Source: Pseudomonas sp. PDM05 (GTDB lineage: Bacteria; Pseudomonadota; Gammaproteobacteria; Pseudomonadales; Pseudomonadaceae). From it: 64,000 nt of DNA. The notes beneath the pieces were generated by a model. That model ran no database searches. It was not told the DNA's origin and was given only the letters and a program-made list of their open reading frames with translations. The translations under genes were made by a program, and so were the position numbers. The DNA is taken from assembly GCF_014851685.1 (NCBI RefSeq), contig NZ_JACVAC010000007.1, positions 186,001-250,000 of the forward strand, read 5' to 3'. This document shows positions 36,055 through 45,781 of the stretch, one piece after another (the stretch's first letter is position 1; each line of letters starts with the position of its first letter).

Positions 36055-37200
36055 TTACAGACAACCGGCCAATATTCCGACCAACTTCTGTGCACGTGGG
36101 TCCATAAGTACATAGGGCCCCAATGTATTAGTCACGAAACCAAACGCTACATCATGCTCCGGATCGGCGAAGCCCACCGAACCACCCGCGCCAGGATGCC
36201 CGAACGCACGCGGGCCAAGGCCGAAGGTGGCATTCGGCAGTTGCGGTTGATCCAACATGCAGCCCAGGCCGAAACGGGTTTGTGTCAATAATGTTTTATC
36301 CGGCCCGATACTGTGTTCACGGGTCAACTCTTCAAGCATGTCGCTTTCGAGCAAACTACCGTCCAACAAACCGCTATAAAAACCCGCCAGGCTGCGCGCA
36401 TTACCGTGACCATTTGCCGCCGGCTGCTGCATGCGTCGCCATTCAGGTTTATTAGTGCTGGTCAGAATAGACGGAGGATTGGCAAATGCCCGCGTAGTCA
36501 TTGCAGTCGGTTCACGCATCATTACTTGCAGTAACCGTTGCGCGGCGGCATCGCCCATATTGCCTTTGCTGCGCGCTATATGCGCAACACGATAAAACTC
36601 TTCATCCGCCAGGCCTACGTGGAAGTCCAAGCCCAGTGGCCGTGCAACCCGCGCCAAGATGGACTCCCCTGGCCCGCGCCCGTCGGCACGCCGCAACAGC
36701 TCGCCGACCAGCCAGCCATAGGTGATCGCCTCGTAGCCATGCCCTTGGCCCGGTGTCCACCACGGGGCCTCGGCCGCCAGGGTGTCGACCATCAATTGCC
36801 AGTCGTACAGCGCCTCGGTGGGTAGCATCTCGCGGATCGCAGGCAACCCGGCCTGATGGCAGAGCAACTGCCGCAAGGTGATGGCTTCTTTGCCCGCCGC
36901 CGCAAATTCCGGCCAGTAGTCGGCCACGGGCGCATCCAGCTTCAGCTTGCCCTCGGCCACCAATTGCAGGGCAGTGACGGCGGTGAAGGTCTTGGTGCAG
37001 GAGAACAGGTTGACGATGGTGTCGCTGTGCCATGCCTCGGCACCGTCCTTGTCGGCGGTGCCGGCCCACAGGTCGACGACGGTTTCGCCGCCGACCTGGA
37101 TGCACAGCCCGGCGCCACGCTCCTGGGGGTCATCGAACAACGCGGCGAACGCTTCACGTACCGCTTCGAACTGGAGCTCGTAATGACCCTGAATCTGCAC
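36055..37200 (-). CDS. serine hydrolase, beta-lactamase/EstB-like
   Basis: A 381-aa esterase or peptidase of the class C beta-lactamase fold. The SxxK nucleophile motif is SCTK (S67, K70), the second motif appears as YEAITYGW, and HPGAGGS supplies the third (KTG-like, here HxG as in EstB esterases). No signal peptide is evident, which argues against a secreted beta-lactamase and for a cytosolic carboxylesterase. The gap of 142 nt to the OmpA gene suggests a separate unit. Confidence 0.87.
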   Translation of the reverse strand: MQIQGHYELQFEAVREAFAALFDDPQERGAGLCIQVGGETVVDLWAGTADKDGAEAWHSDTIVNLFSCTKTFTAVTALQLVAEGKLKLDAPVADYWPEFAAAGKEAITLRQLLCHQAGLPAIREMLPTEALYDWQLMVDTLAAEAPWWTPGQGHGYEAITYGWLVGELLRRADGRGPGESILARVARPLGLDFHVGLADEEFYRVAHIARSKGNMGDAAAQRLLQVMMREPTAMTTRAFANPPSILTSTNKPEWRRMQQPAANGHGNARSLAGFYSGLLDGSLLESDMLEELTREHSIGPDKTLLTQTRFGLGCMLDQPQLPNATFGLGPRAFGHPGAGGSVGFADPEHDVAFGFVTNTLGPYVLMDPRAQKLVGILAGCL

Positions 37201-37282
37201 CTAAGCCCCCTCGGAAAACGCCGTAAAAAGTGGCCGACATTGTTCCAGTCATTCCAGGATTTGGGAACCCGTCAACGCTGAA

Positions 37283-39568
37283 TCAATGACCATTTCCAGC
37301 ATGCCCGCCGGCATGTCCGGCGCCTTTGCCGTCAGCGCTCGAACGACCGCTTGCATGCTCATGCGCCGCGCTGGCCGCCTTGGCTTTTTCCGCCTCCTTG
37401 CCCAACTGCTCGACGGCCGCCAGGTTGCTCTTGCGCACGCTTTCGACAAAGCCCTGGAACGGCACATCGGTGATGCCGACCAGCCCGAAGTGGCCGTTTT
37501 CAGCGTCCAGCAGACGCCCGGTCACCGGCTGATCCAGGTACTGGAACCAGTGCACGCCAATAATCGACGGCTCGGCCATGGCCTGTTTGAGGAAGTTGGC
37601 GTACGCCGCGCCGCGATCTTCCTCCCTGGCCAATTGGGTCACGCCGCCCCAGAACGGCCCACGGTCCGCCGAGCCGAAGTTGAATTCGGTGATCAGCACG
37701 GGTTTGTCCAACGCGCGCAGAGCCGCGAAGTCATAACCGTCCTGGGGTTTGAGGGTGTACATGTTGAAACTCAGCACATCGCAATACTGGGCGCACGACG
37801 CCACCGCTTCCGGAGTGCTCACCGCGTAGCGGCCGCCCAGTAGCAACTGGTTCGGCGCGTGCCATTTCAGCGCATCGGAGATGGTCTTGAAGTAGGCGTC
37901 GGCGAAGGTCTTCTGGAAATACTTGAAGTCGGCCTCGATTTCCGGGTGCTCGGCATTCGGCATCGGTGCTTCGAAACCCGGGTCTTCCATCAACTCCCAA
38001 CCCGCCACATGAACGCCCCAGGCTTTCGACAGGCCGTCCTCGTTACGATACTTGTCGCGCAATTGCTTGAGGAACGCGCGTTTGGCCGGCACATCGGTGG
38101 TCATGCGCAAAGTGCCGTAGGCCAGGGCGTAACGGGACTTCGGATCATCGCCAGGACCGGCCCAGGCCAATTCATTGTCGGCGAAAAAGCCGATCAACCA
38201 TGGGTCATCACGGTGATCGCGGGCGGCAATGGCCACGGCGCGTTCGGTGGCCATGGCGAAGCGCGGATCAAACGGGTCGGGCATGCCGCCCCACCAATCG
38301 GTGCCGGTGCTGATGCTGGCGTAGTCGCCGACAATTGATAGCGGCAAGGTGTACGGCACGCGGTCGGCGCGGGCCAGCGCTTCGTCACTCCAGTTGCCCA
38401 CAGTGTTGAAACCCCAGGCTTGCAGGCGATCGAGGGTGTGGCTGACCCAACGCTTGTGGTCGAACCCCTCACCGCCATAGGTTCGTTGCAGGTTGGCGCG
38501 GTAGAAGTCGTACCAGCGCCCGGCACCATAGCTGCGTCCTTCGCCGGCCCCATTGCCGGTGCGGTTATCGCCGCTGCCGTAGTAGTTATCCAACGGCTCG
38601 CCGGCCTTGGGTAACGCCGCGAACATCCATTCACGGCCGGATACGTAGGTCTGGCTGTTGTCCGGGGCCACGGTATTGACGCCCAACGAGTAGAACGGAT
38701 GGCCTTGCGGCGTCACCAGATACCAGCGGCCATCGCGCTTCTCGGTGCGGAAAAAACCGCTGGCCTCGAACGCCGGGCCTTTGTTCCAGCCGCCGTACGG
38801 GTCCAGTGCGGATTTATCCCGCGAGGCCAGCCAGCCCTGGAGCTGTTGCTGTTCCCTGGCGGCAGCGGCCTTGAGTTGTTCGTCGCTGCCAACCTTCTCC
38901 GGCCAGCGCGCACGGGTGGACTGACCATACGCATCCACCAGCTCGCTGTAGGCAGCCTTGATCACCGGCTCGCTGTCCTGCACGCCAAAGCGCTCCAACA
39001 GGATGCTCTGGGCCGCGCTGGGCTTGAGCATCGACAAGGTCACCGAAACCACCTGGCTGCGGTCGACTTCGCCAAAACTGCCGCCGAGCAACACGCGTTG
39101 GCCGTCCACGGTGATCGGCATCGGCGGGCCAGCCTTCATGCCCTGGCTCAACGGTGAGTTGGCTTGCAACGGGATCAGCAAGGTCTGCGCCGGACCCGCC
39201 GGCAGGTCGATGCGGCTGCGCAAGATCTTGCCGTCCGCGCTCTGCACTTTGACGTATAGGGTCAGCGCCCAGTCCATCGCACTCTGGATGCGCAGGCTCA
39301 TGGCGCCGGACTGCGACCAGTCCCAGACGCCGCTCTGCGGGCTGAGCACCAGGCTCGGTTCGGCGGCCGGGTTGAAGGTGATGCGGCGCAACACCTCGCC
39401 TTCAGGGGTTTGTTCGGCGTTGTATTGCGGCAGGCTGGCGTCCTGGGTCGCCACCTTGACCACATCGGCAGGCCGGACGAAATTGAACAGGGTCTGTTGC
39501 CCGGCAGGCGCGGCCATCAAGGGCGCGGCGAACAACAGGGCAAATAGAGCGGGCAGCGTGCGAATCAT
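37283..39568 (-). CDS. secreted agarase-like glycoside hydrolase (clan GH-A)
   Basis: A 761-aa exported protein: signal MIRTLPALFALLFAAPLMA, an N-terminal beta-sandwich (about 25-200), then a TIM barrel like GH50-type beta-agarases. The clan GH-A Asn-Glu acid/base pair is in FFADNELAW and the nucleophile Glu in LITEFNFG. The true substrate in a soil pseudomonad is unlikely to be agar; a self-made or plant polysaccharide is more plausible. The last 25 residues are His/Gly-rich (HEHASGRSS...GHAGGHAGNGH), a possible metal-binding tail absent from the core family. Single gene; no polysaccharide operon nearby. Confidence 0.82.
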   Translation of the reverse strand: MIRTLPALFALLFAAPLMAAPAGQQTLFNFVRPADVVKVATQDASLPQYNAEQTPEGEVLRRITFNPAAEPSLVLSPQSGVWDWSQSGAMSLRIQSAMDWALTLYVKVQSADGKILRSRIDLPAGPAQTLLIPLQANSPLSQGMKAGPPMPITVDGQRVLLGGSFGEVDRSQVVSVTLSMLKPSAAQSILLERFGVQDSEPVIKAAYSELVDAYGQSTRARWPEKVGSDEQLKAAAAREQQQLQGWLASRDKSALDPYGGWNKGPAFEASGFFRTEKRDGRWYLVTPQGHPFYSLGVNTVAPDNSQTYVSGREWMFAALPKAGEPLDNYYGSGDNRTGNGAGEGRSYGAGRWYDFYRANLQRTYGGEGFDHKRWVSHTLDRLQAWGFNTVGNWSDEALARADRVPYTLPLSIVGDYASISTGTDWWGGMPDPFDPRFAMATERAVAIAARDHRDDPWLIGFFADNELAWAGPGDDPKSRYALAYGTLRMTTDVPAKRAFLKQLRDKYRNEDGLSKAWGVHVAGWELMEDPGFEAPMPNAEHPEIEADFKYFQKTFADAYFKTISDALKWHAPNQLLLGGRYAVSTPEAVASCAQYCDVLSFNMYTLKPQDGYDFAALRALDKPVLITEFNFGSADRGPFWGGVTQLAREEDRGAAYANFLKQAMAEPSIIGVHWFQYLDQPVTGRLLDAENGHFGLVGITDVPFQGFVESVRKSNLAAVEQLGKEAEKAKAASAAHEHASGRSSADGKGAGHAGGHAGNGH

Positions 39569-39657
39569 ACAGACAAGGTTCTCCCAGACGGCCGATGAAT
39601 GGCCTGATGAAATACAGTGAGATAGACCACGGAGTGGGCGAAATCGCCCACGGCGGC

Positions 39658-41802
39658 TTAAGAAATTTCGCGCCTGAATGGCGGCAAGGCATTCAGGATA
39701 GCCTTGCCATAGCGCTGGGTGACCAAACGGCGGTCGAGCAAGGTGATGGTGCCCCGGTCCTGTTCGGTACGCAGCAAGCGCCCGCAGGCCTGGACCAGCT
39801 TCAAGGAAGCGTCCGGCACCGAGATTTCCATGAACGGGTTACCGCCCCGCGCTTCGATCCATTCGGCCAACGCCGCCTCGACCGGATCATCCGGCACCGA
39901 GAACGGGATCTTGGCGATCACCACGTGTTCGCAGTAGGCGCCCGGCAAGTCCACGCCTTCGGCAAAGCTGGCCAGGCCGAACAGCACGCTGGAGTCGCCG
40001 CCATCCACCCGCGCCTTGTGCTTGTTCAGGGTTTCCTGCTTGGACAGGTTGCCCTGGATAAACACCTGCTTGCGCCAGTCGCGGTCGAGACCGTCGAACA
40101 CGTCCTGCATCTGTTTGCGTGACGAGAACAGCACCAGGGTGCCGCGCGAACCTTCCACCAGCTCCGGCAGGTCGCGGATGATCGCCGCGGTGTGCGCTGC
40201 GGCGTCCCGCGGGTCGGCCTTGAGGTCGGGCACTCGCAGCACACCGGCGTCGGCATGATGGAACGGGCTGGGCACCACGGCGGTGACGGCTTTTTTCGGC
40301 AGGCCGGCGCGCATGCGGAAGCGGTCGAAGGTGCCCAGGGCCGTCAGCGTGGCGGAGGTCACCAGGCAGCCGTAGGCCACGTTCCACAGATTGCGACGCA
40401 GCATTTCGGCGGCGAGGATCGGGCTGGCGTTGACCTCGATGTCAAACAGCGCACCGCTTTCCGACAGGGTCAGCCAGCGGGCCATGGGCGGGTTGTCTTC
40501 CGGGTCTTCGACGGTGAAGGCGGTCCACAATTCCCAGTTGCCTTGGGCGCGGGACAGCAGGCTGCCGAACAGCGGATACCATTCCTCGGCCTGGTTGCTG
40601 GCGATGCCGATGTTGACCTCGCCGTCCATGCCTTCCTTGAGCAAATCGGTGAGACGGGTAAAAAGGTCGGTCAGGCGCGAAAAGCCCTTCTTCAACTCGA
40701 TGCCCATTTCGCGCATATGTTCGGGGATCAAGCCGCCGACGAAACGGTGGCGTGGGCGCTCACGGCCTTCCACATCTTCGCCGGGCTTGAAGTCGGCGAC
40801 CTGCTCGCAGGCGCTGAACATGAATTGCTGCTGGGTCTTGATCTCCCGCGCCAGCTCCGGCACTTGTTCGATCAGCTTGCCGAGATCGCCGGGCAGTGGG
40901 TGCTGGGCCAGCAACTTGGTGAGGTTCTTCGCGGTGCTTTCCAGCCAATCGGCGGTGGATCGCAGGCGCGTGTAATGGGCGAAGTGTCCGATGGCCTTGT
41001 CCGGCAGGTGATGGCCTTCGTCGAAGACGTAGAGCGTGTCACGCGGATCGGGCAATACGGCACCGCCGCCCAGGGCCAGGTCAGCCAGCACCATGTCGTG
41101 GTTGGTAACGATCACATCGACCTTGCCCATGCCCTCGCGGGCCTTGTAGAAGGCGCACTGGCCGAAGTTGGGGCAATGGCGGTTGGTGCATTGGCTGTGG
41201 TCGGTGGTCAGGCGCGCCCAGTCGGAGTCTTCCAGGGCGGTGGGCCAGCTGTCGCGGTCGCCGTCCCATTTGTTGCCGGCCAGTTTCTCGATCATGCTGG
41301 TGAACAGCTTCTGGCTGACCTCATCCACCTCGATCTTGAAGCCTTCTTCTTCGAACAACGACGCGGTGGCGGTTTGCGCATGGCCTTCCTGCAACAACAC
41401 GTCGAGCTTGGACAGGCACATGTAGCGGCCACGGCCCTTGGCCAGGGCGAAGGTGAAGTTCAGGCCGCTGTTGCGCATCAGGTCGGGCAGGTCTTTGTAG
41501 ACGATCTGCTCTTGCAGGGCCACGGTGGCGGTGGCAATCACCAGGCGCTTGCCGGCGGCCTTGGCGGTCGGGATCGCGGCCAGGCTGTAGGCCACGGTCT
41601 TGCCCGTACCGGTGCCGGCTTCGACGGCCACGACCGCGGGCTCACCTTCGCGGCGACCTTCGTCGTCGGTGTCGATATCCCCGAGGACCTTGGCCACTTC
41701 GGCGATCATCAGGCGTTGGCCATAGCGCGGTTTCAAGCTCTTGGCTTCGAGAAAACGCGAGTAGGCGCCCTGGATCGTGGTTTTGAGTTCAGTGCTGATC
41801 AT
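39658..41802 (-). CDS. dinG: ATP-dependent iron-sulfur DNA helicase DinG
   Basis: A 5'-3' superfamily 2 helicase of the XPD/DinG group (714 aa) that resolves R-loops and other structures. Walker A is EAGTGTGKT, the Walker B box is DEGH, and the cluster Cys lie in YMCLSK and CTNRHCPNFGQC between motifs I and II. Motif VI reads QACGRLLRTEQDRG. Strand and isolation suggest a single gene; SOS control is known for E. coli dinG, but I found no clear LexA box upstream here. Confidence 0.95.
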   Translation of the reverse strand: MISTELKTTIQGAYSRFLEAKSLKPRYGQRLMIAEVAKVLGDIDTDDEGRREGEPAVVAVEAGTGTGKTVAYSLAAIPTAKAAGKRLVIATATVALQEQIVYKDLPDLMRNSGLNFTFALAKGRGRYMCLSKLDVLLQEGHAQTATASLFEEEGFKIEVDEVSQKLFTSMIEKLAGNKWDGDRDSWPTALEDSDWARLTTDHSQCTNRHCPNFGQCAFYKAREGMGKVDVIVTNHDMVLADLALGGGAVLPDPRDTLYVFDEGHHLPDKAIGHFAHYTRLRSTADWLESTAKNLTKLLAQHPLPGDLGKLIEQVPELAREIKTQQQFMFSACEQVADFKPGEDVEGRERPRHRFVGGLIPEHMREMGIELKKGFSRLTDLFTRLTDLLKEGMDGEVNIGIASNQAEEWYPLFGSLLSRAQGNWELWTAFTVEDPEDNPPMARWLTLSESGALFDIEVNASPILAAEMLRRNLWNVAYGCLVTSATLTALGTFDRFRMRAGLPKKAVTAVVPSPFHHADAGVLRVPDLKADPRDAAAHTAAIIRDLPELVEGSRGTLVLFSSRKQMQDVFDGLDRDWRKQVFIQGNLSKQETLNKHKARVDGGDSSVLFGLASFAEGVDLPGAYCEHVVIAKIPFSVPDDPVEAALAEWIEARGGNPFMEISVPDASLKLVQACGRLLRTEQDRGTITLLDRRLVTQRYGKAILNALPPFRREIS

Positions 41803-41901
41803 GGATAGTCGGGCGCAAAAAACGCTGGATAAATTTTCAGTGGTTCGGATCGGCCGCTATCATACCCCGCTAATGAATCCCGCGCAGAACGGAGTACCGC
41901 A

Positions 41902-42366
41902 ATGACCGTGTTTAGCCTCGCCTACACCCTGCATGTATTGGCCGCCCTGATCTGGGTCGGCGGCATGTTTTTCGCCTGGATGATCCTGCGCCCCGCCGCC
42001 GGGGTGGCACTTGAGGGCCCTGCCCGGCTCACGCTGTGGGCAAATGTGTTTCAACGTTTTTTTGTGTGGGTATGGGTCGCGGTGGCGATTTTGCCGATCA
42101 GCGGCATTGGCTTGCTGCACCTGCGCTTCAGCGGGTTTGAGACTGCGCCGCGTTATGTGCAGGTGATGATGGGCCTGTATCTGGTGATGACGGCGTTGTT
42201 TATCCGCATCCAGGCGTTGAAGTTCCCGGAACTGCGCGCAGCGGTGGCGGCGCAGGATTGGCCGGTGGGCGCGGCGGTGCTGGGGCAGATTCGGCGGTTG
42301 GTAGGCATCAATTTGATTGTGGGATTGGTAACAGTGGCAATCGCCTCAGCCCGACCAATGCTCTGA
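41902..42366 (+). CDS. CopD-family integral membrane protein
   Basis: A 154-aa inner-membrane protein with four predicted helices (VFSLAYTLHVLAALIWVGGMFFAWMIL; FFVWVWVAVAILPISGIGLLHL; YVQVMMGLYLVMTALFI; LVGINLIVGLVTVAIA). The HVLAALIWVGGMFF start is typical of CopD-like domains associated with copper import or heme binding. Here it is a lone domain, so function is unclear. It diverges from dinG. Confidence 0.82.
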   Translation: MTVFSLAYTLHVLAALIWVGGMFFAWMILRPAAGVALEGPARLTLWANVFQRFFVWVWVAVAILPISGIGLLHLRFSGFETAPRYVQVMMGLYLVMTALFIRIQALKFPELRAAVAAQDWPVGAAVLGQIRRLVGINLIVGLVTVAIASARPML

Positions 42367-42367
42367 G

Positions 42368-42505
42368 CTTGTAGTGAGCGGGCTTGCCCCGCGCTGGGTG
42401 GCGAAGCCGCCCCAAATCCAGACACCTCGGTCTTTCTGAAACACCGCGGTGTAACGGTTGGGGCGGCTTCGCCCCCCAGCGCGGGGCAAGCCCGCTCACT
42501 ACAAG
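42368..42505. repeat. long REP inverted pair (TAGTGAGCGGGCTTGCCCCGCG type)
   Basis: The outer arms (CTTGTAGTGAGCGGGCTTGC... and complement) match over 31 nt, with a second inner inverted repeat GGCGAAGCCGCCCC/GGGGCGGCTTCGCC. The complex nested doublet lies between the CopD-like gene and the collagen-like gene. The same subtype occurs at 50077-50210. Confidence 0.9.
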
Positions 42506-43264
42506 TTACAGGCGTTGGATGGTGACGGAACCTGCGGGCCCCGCTGGTCCTGGTTGGCCTTCCAACCCAGGACGGCCCTTCTCGCCGCCATCGGCCTGAT
42601 ACACCAGGCACCCCTTGGACTGCCCGCCTTTGCCTGGCTTGCCCGCCGTGCCCGCCAAACCACCCGCGCCACCGTCGACCCAGACCTTGATCTGCTGCGC
42701 CGGGAAGTCCTTTGGCAATTCAACCCGCACTTGCGCACCCGCCGCACCCGGCAGGCCATCACCACCGTTGTCGCCATTGGCGCCACGCCCGGCCGCGCCC
42801 CAGGTGCAGCCCGGGTCCACGCCGTTGGCACCGTCCAAACCGGCATAACCTTTGGCACCAGCACCACCACGGGCATCCACCGACAACTCATCGGCCGCCA
42901 ATGATTGAATGCGCAAGGTCAGGTCACGCCCGGCCTTGGCCGGTTTTTCATGGGTGCCGGGCGCACCGCGCGAGGTGAATTGGCTGCCGTGGTCAAGTTG
43001 CGCATGGCGCACCTGCAATTGCAGCGCGGTATTACCCGGGACGATGGCGATACGCGCGTCGCGCCCCAGGTGCAACTCATCCACCGTGACCTGGCTGATA
43101 CTGGCCGGAATCAGCAACGTGCCGTAGTCCGCCACATCCAGGCGCTCCAATTGCAGCACGCTGGTGCTGTTGGGCAGGCGCATCAACGAGTTGGTTTCAA
43201 CACTGACGCTCTGGGCCAGGGCAATGGGGCTGACCAACAGGGCCAACAGTAAAACCTTACGCAT
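42506..43264 (-). CDS. secreted collagen-like protein
   Basis: A 252-aa protein with signal MRKVLLLALLVSPIALA, a beta-rich N-terminal domain (about 18-115) and a C-terminal half rich in Gly-X-Y: GGAGAKGYAGLDGANG, GANGDNGGDGLPGAAG, GGAGGLAGTAGKPGKGG and GQPGPAGPAGS. The repeats are interrupted, so a continuous triple helix is doubtful; a collagen-like surface stalk or polyglycine sheet are both possible. Function unknown. Its stop abuts the REP doublet. Confidence 0.8.
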   Translation of the reverse strand: MRKVLLLALLVSPIALAQSVSVETNSLMRLPNSTSVLQLERLDVADYGTLLIPASISQVTVDELHLGRDARIAIVPGNTALQLQVRHAQLDHGSQFTSRGAPGTHEKPAKAGRDLTLRIQSLAADELSVDARGGAGAKGYAGLDGANGVDPGCTWGAAGRGANGDNGGDGLPGAAGAQVRVELPKDFPAQQIKVWVDGGAGGLAGTAGKPGKGGQSKGCLVYQADGGEKGRPGLEGQPGPAGPAGSVTIQRL

Positions 43265-43389
43265 CTTGGGGCTCCCGAGTTTGTTCTAGTTTTTTCTTTG
43301 GACGCACAGTAACGACTTCTACCGGCGATTTGCCAGTGAAGGTTCAAAAAAGTTGGGAAAGGTCGGTTTCGGTAAAGATTGCCGGCAAT

Positions 43390-43412
43390 GCCCCTGTGGA
43401 TCCCACAGGGGC
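43390..43412 (-). other. hairpin downstream of the OmpA/TSP3 lipoprotein gene
   Basis: A perfect 10-bp stem, GCCCCTGTGG/CCACAGGGGC, with a three-base loop starts 8 nt beyond the minus-strand stop. No T run follows, so termination would be weak. Confidence 0.55.
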
Positions 43413-43420
43413 AAGGGCTG

Positions 43421-44116
43421 TCAGCGGTTGATCTGGATTTCCACGCGGCGGTTCAACGCACGGCCTTCAGCGGTTTTGTTGTCGGCGACCGGATGGCTTT
43501 CGCCAGCCCCCGTTACCGAGACAAAGCTGCCGCGCGGCACACCCGATTGGATGAGGTACTCGGTGACCGAATGCGCACGTTTTTCCGAGAGTTTCTGGTT
43601 GTAGGCGTCTTTGCCGACGCTGTCCGTATGACCACTGACCCGCAGTTGCGCGCCCGGTGCTTCTTTTTTCAGGCGGGTGGCGATGGTATCGAGCTTGGCT
43701 TTATCCGCTGCCGTCAACTTGGCCGAATCGAACTGGAACAACACATCGCGGATCACGATGGTTTCTTCCTTGACCACGACCACTTCCTCAACCACTGCCG
43801 CGACCGGCACCGGCGGGCAACCGTTGGCATCTACATGCACGCCCTTCGGCGTGCCCGGGCACTTGTCGCGGCTGTCCGGTACGCCATCGCCGTCCTCGTC
43901 GCCATCGCCATGCACCCAGCAATAGGCGCCGGCCATGCCGCCGACCAACAGCGCGCCATAGCCCGCGTAGGCCGAGCTTTCCGTTGCACCGATCGCCGCG
44001 CCGGTCACACCGCCAACGGCGGCGCAGGTGGGCCAATCGGTTTTTTGCAAGCCTGCGCAACCTGTCAATACGCCGGTTAGCAGAATCAAGGGCAGAGCTG
44101 TCCGCATGATGCTCAT
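43421..44116 (-). CDS. OmpA-family lipoprotein with glycine zipper and TSP3-type repeat
   Basis: A 231-aa outer-membrane lipoprotein: signal to lipobox Cys20 (ILLTGVLTGC), glycine-rich segment AVGGVTGAAIGATESSAYAG, a calcium-binding thrombospondin-3-like repeat (DGDEDGDGVPDSRDKCPGT), and an OmpA C-terminal peptidoglycan-binding domain (VLFQFDSAKLTAADKAKLD...RVSGHTDSVG...RALNRRVEI). The ATG at 44116 is served by AGGAGA. Its likely role is anchoring the outer membrane to the cell wall. Confidence 0.9.
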   Translation of the reverse strand: MSIMRTALPLILLTGVLTGCAGLQKTDWPTCAAVGGVTGAAIGATESSAYAGYGALLVGGMAGAYCWVHGDGDEDGDGVPDSRDKCPGTPKGVHVDANGCPPVPVAAVVEEVVVVKEETIVIRDVLFQFDSAKLTAADKAKLDTIATRLKKEAPGAQLRVSGHTDSVGKDAYNQKLSEKRAHSVTEYLIQSGVPRGSFVSVTGAGESHPVADNKTAEGRALNRRVEIQINR

Positions 44117-44306
44117 CTGATTTCTCCTGAGGGGATCGGCGGGGGCCGATGGGTGGAGTAAAGACCGCTCTTTTCATCTGCGCCAGTAGGCCGCACCCCC
44201 GGTTTCATTGAGGATCGCCGCCAGTGCCTGGCTTTTCGCAGTCGCCCGCTCTAGGCCAGCACGCTCAGCCGCGCTAGTCTCTACGGTCCTGATGTGAGGA
44301 TCTGTG

Positions 44307-44804
44307 ATGACCGCTGGTATTTCCGCTCGTACACCCCAACAAGCCTTGGCTGCCCTGCTCGACCTGCACCAGCCCAAGCGCCTGTTGCTGTTGGGGGCCA
44401 GCCAGTTCCCGGCGCTGGAGGCTTTTGAAGCCGAACACCCGGACACCCGGGTGTCCATCGCCCCGCCCGGCCCCCTGCCCGCCGAGCTGGCCGCGCAGCG
44501 TTTTGACCTGGCGCTGGTGGTCGACTGCCTGGAGCACCTGTCAAAGGCACAAGGCCTGACCCTGCTCGGCGGCATCCGCAACCTCAATGCCAGCCGCATT
44601 GCGGTGCTGGTGGACCTCGGCGCATGCGAATGGCAGGACACCGACTTCTTCTCCCTGGCCTTGCAGGCCGGCGAGCGTTTCCAGCGCGATGAGCAGGTTC
44701 TGACGCTGTTTACCTACGATCTGCTTGACTATAAACAGGTGCCGGACTGGCTCAACGCCCGGTTCTGGGCCAACCCGGAAAACTTCGGAAAGTATTGGTG
44801 GTAA
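44307..44804 (+). CDS. DUF6231-family protein
   Basis: A 165-aa soluble protein that I recognise as the Pseudomonas family placed before ychJ, named DUF6231. [16 protein letters not shown] and [25 protein letters not shown] resemble the cofactor and post-motif regions of class I methyltransferases, but key SAM-loop glycines are not convincing, so activity is open. The ATG at 44307 with GAGGA upstream is preferred to the GTG at 44304. The gene runs into ychJ with a 4-nt gap. Confidence 0.78.
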   Translation: MTAGISARTPQQALAALLDLHQPKRLLLLGASQFPALEAFEAEHPDTRVSIAPPGPLPAELAAQRFDLALVVDCLEHLSKAQGLTLLGGIRNLNASRIAVLVDLGACEWQDTDFFSLALQAGERFQRDEQVLTLFTYDLLDYKQVPDWLNARFWANPENFGKYWW

Positions 44805-44808
44805 CCCG

Positions 44809-45279
44809 ATGAGTACATCCATTTGCCCCTGCGGCAGTGGCAACCTGCTGGATGCCTGCTGCGGCCATTATCACGCCGGCCACCCGGCGCCCTGCGCCAG
44901 CGCGCTGATGCGTTCGCGTTACAGCGCCTATGTGCTGGGCCTGGTGGACTATCTGGTGGCAACCACCCTGCCCGCGCAACAGGCCGGCCTGGACCGTGAC
45001 GCCATCGGCGCGTGGAGCGCCCAAAGCACCTGGCTGGGCCTGGAGGTGGAAAGCTCCGAGGTGTTCGGCGGCCAGCCGGAGCACGCGTTCGTGACCTTCA
45101 CCGCCCGCTGGCATGACAGCACTGGCGAACACAGCCACCGCGAACAGTCTTCTTTCGTACAGAATGACGGGCGCTGGTACTTCATCGATCCGACCGTGGA
45201 GGTGAAGACCGGGCGCAACGATGCCTGTCTGTGTGGCAGCGGGCAGAAATTCAAGAAGTGTTGTTCCAGCTATCTCTAA
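44809..45279 (+). CDS. ychJ: YchJ-family protein with two SEC-C zinc motifs
   Basis: A 156-aa protein with an N-terminal SEC-C motif ([14 protein letters not shown]), a central NTF2-like domain ([23 protein letters not shown]...WYFIDP) and a second SEC-C motif at the C-terminus ([13 protein letters not shown]). SEC-C motifs bind zinc and in SecA contact SecB; the role of YchJ is unknown. The ATG at 44809 begins right after the DUF6231 stop. The next two genes follow closely on the same strand. Confidence 0.9.
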   Translation: MSTSICPCGSGNLLDACCGHYHAGHPAPCASALMRSRYSAYVLGLVDYLVATTLPAQQAGLDRDAIGAWSAQSTWLGLEVESSEVFGGQPEHAFVTFTARWHDSTGEHSHREQSSFVQNDGRWYFIDPTVEVKTGRNDACLCGSGQKFKKCCSSYL

Positions 45280-45298
45280 CCAACACAGGACAACCGCC

Positions 45299-45781
45299 AT
45301 GCTTCGGATCTACAGCTTGATGCTGGCGTTAACCCTCGGCCTGAGCGGCTGCGCGTCGTGGTTCGAAGACGACGCGCCACCGCCCCACGTGTCCCTGGTG
45401 AAAGTCGAAGTGGTGCGGGCCAAGCTGTTGGAGCAGAAATTCAAGCTGTACTTTCGCGTGGACAACCGCGACGACGCCGACCTGACCGTACGCGGCCTGG
45501 TCTACAAGGTCAGCCTGGACAACTTTGTGCTGACCGAAGGGGAATCCAACGAGTGGCTCACCGTGCCGCCCAGAGGCCATGCTTTTTTCAAGGTTTCGGT
45601 ACGCACCAACCTCTGGCCACAGATCCGCGATGTGGTGCAGATGCTGAAAAACCCGAGCAAGCCAGTGCCCTATCGCCTCGAAGGCGAGCTGAAAACCGGA
45701 TTATTCATCGGTTATGACGTGCAGGTGGCCCACAATGGCGAGATAATCCCCGGCGATTTTATTCCGGAGCGACATCAATGA
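45299..45781 (+). CDS. LEA type 2 (WHy) lipoprotein
   Basis: A 160-aa lipoprotein with signal [18 protein letters not shown] (Cys18) and one LEA_2/WHy beta-sandwich ([41 protein letters not shown]). The family is linked to desiccation or hypersensitive-response-like stress, with a structural role suspected. The ATG at 45299 was chosen because it opens the lipoprotein signal. Its stop overlaps the SEC-C gene by four bases. Confidence 0.87.
   Translation: MLRIYSLMLALTLGLSGCASWFEDDAPPPHVSLVKVEVVRAKLLEQKFKLYFRVDNRDDADLTVRGLVYKVSLDNFVLTEGESNEWLTVPPRGHAFFKVSVRTNLWPQIRDVVQMLKNPSKPVPYRLEGELKTGLFIGYDVQVAHNGEIIPGDFIPERHQ

Noticed and set aside
40192..41808. 538-codon plus-strand frame opposite dinG
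   Set aside because: Antisense shadow; dinG shows all helicase motifs on the other strand.
45221..45298. N-terminal extension of the LEA lipoprotein gene
   Set aside because: It overlaps the ychJ end and would bury the lipoprotein signal that starts at 45299.
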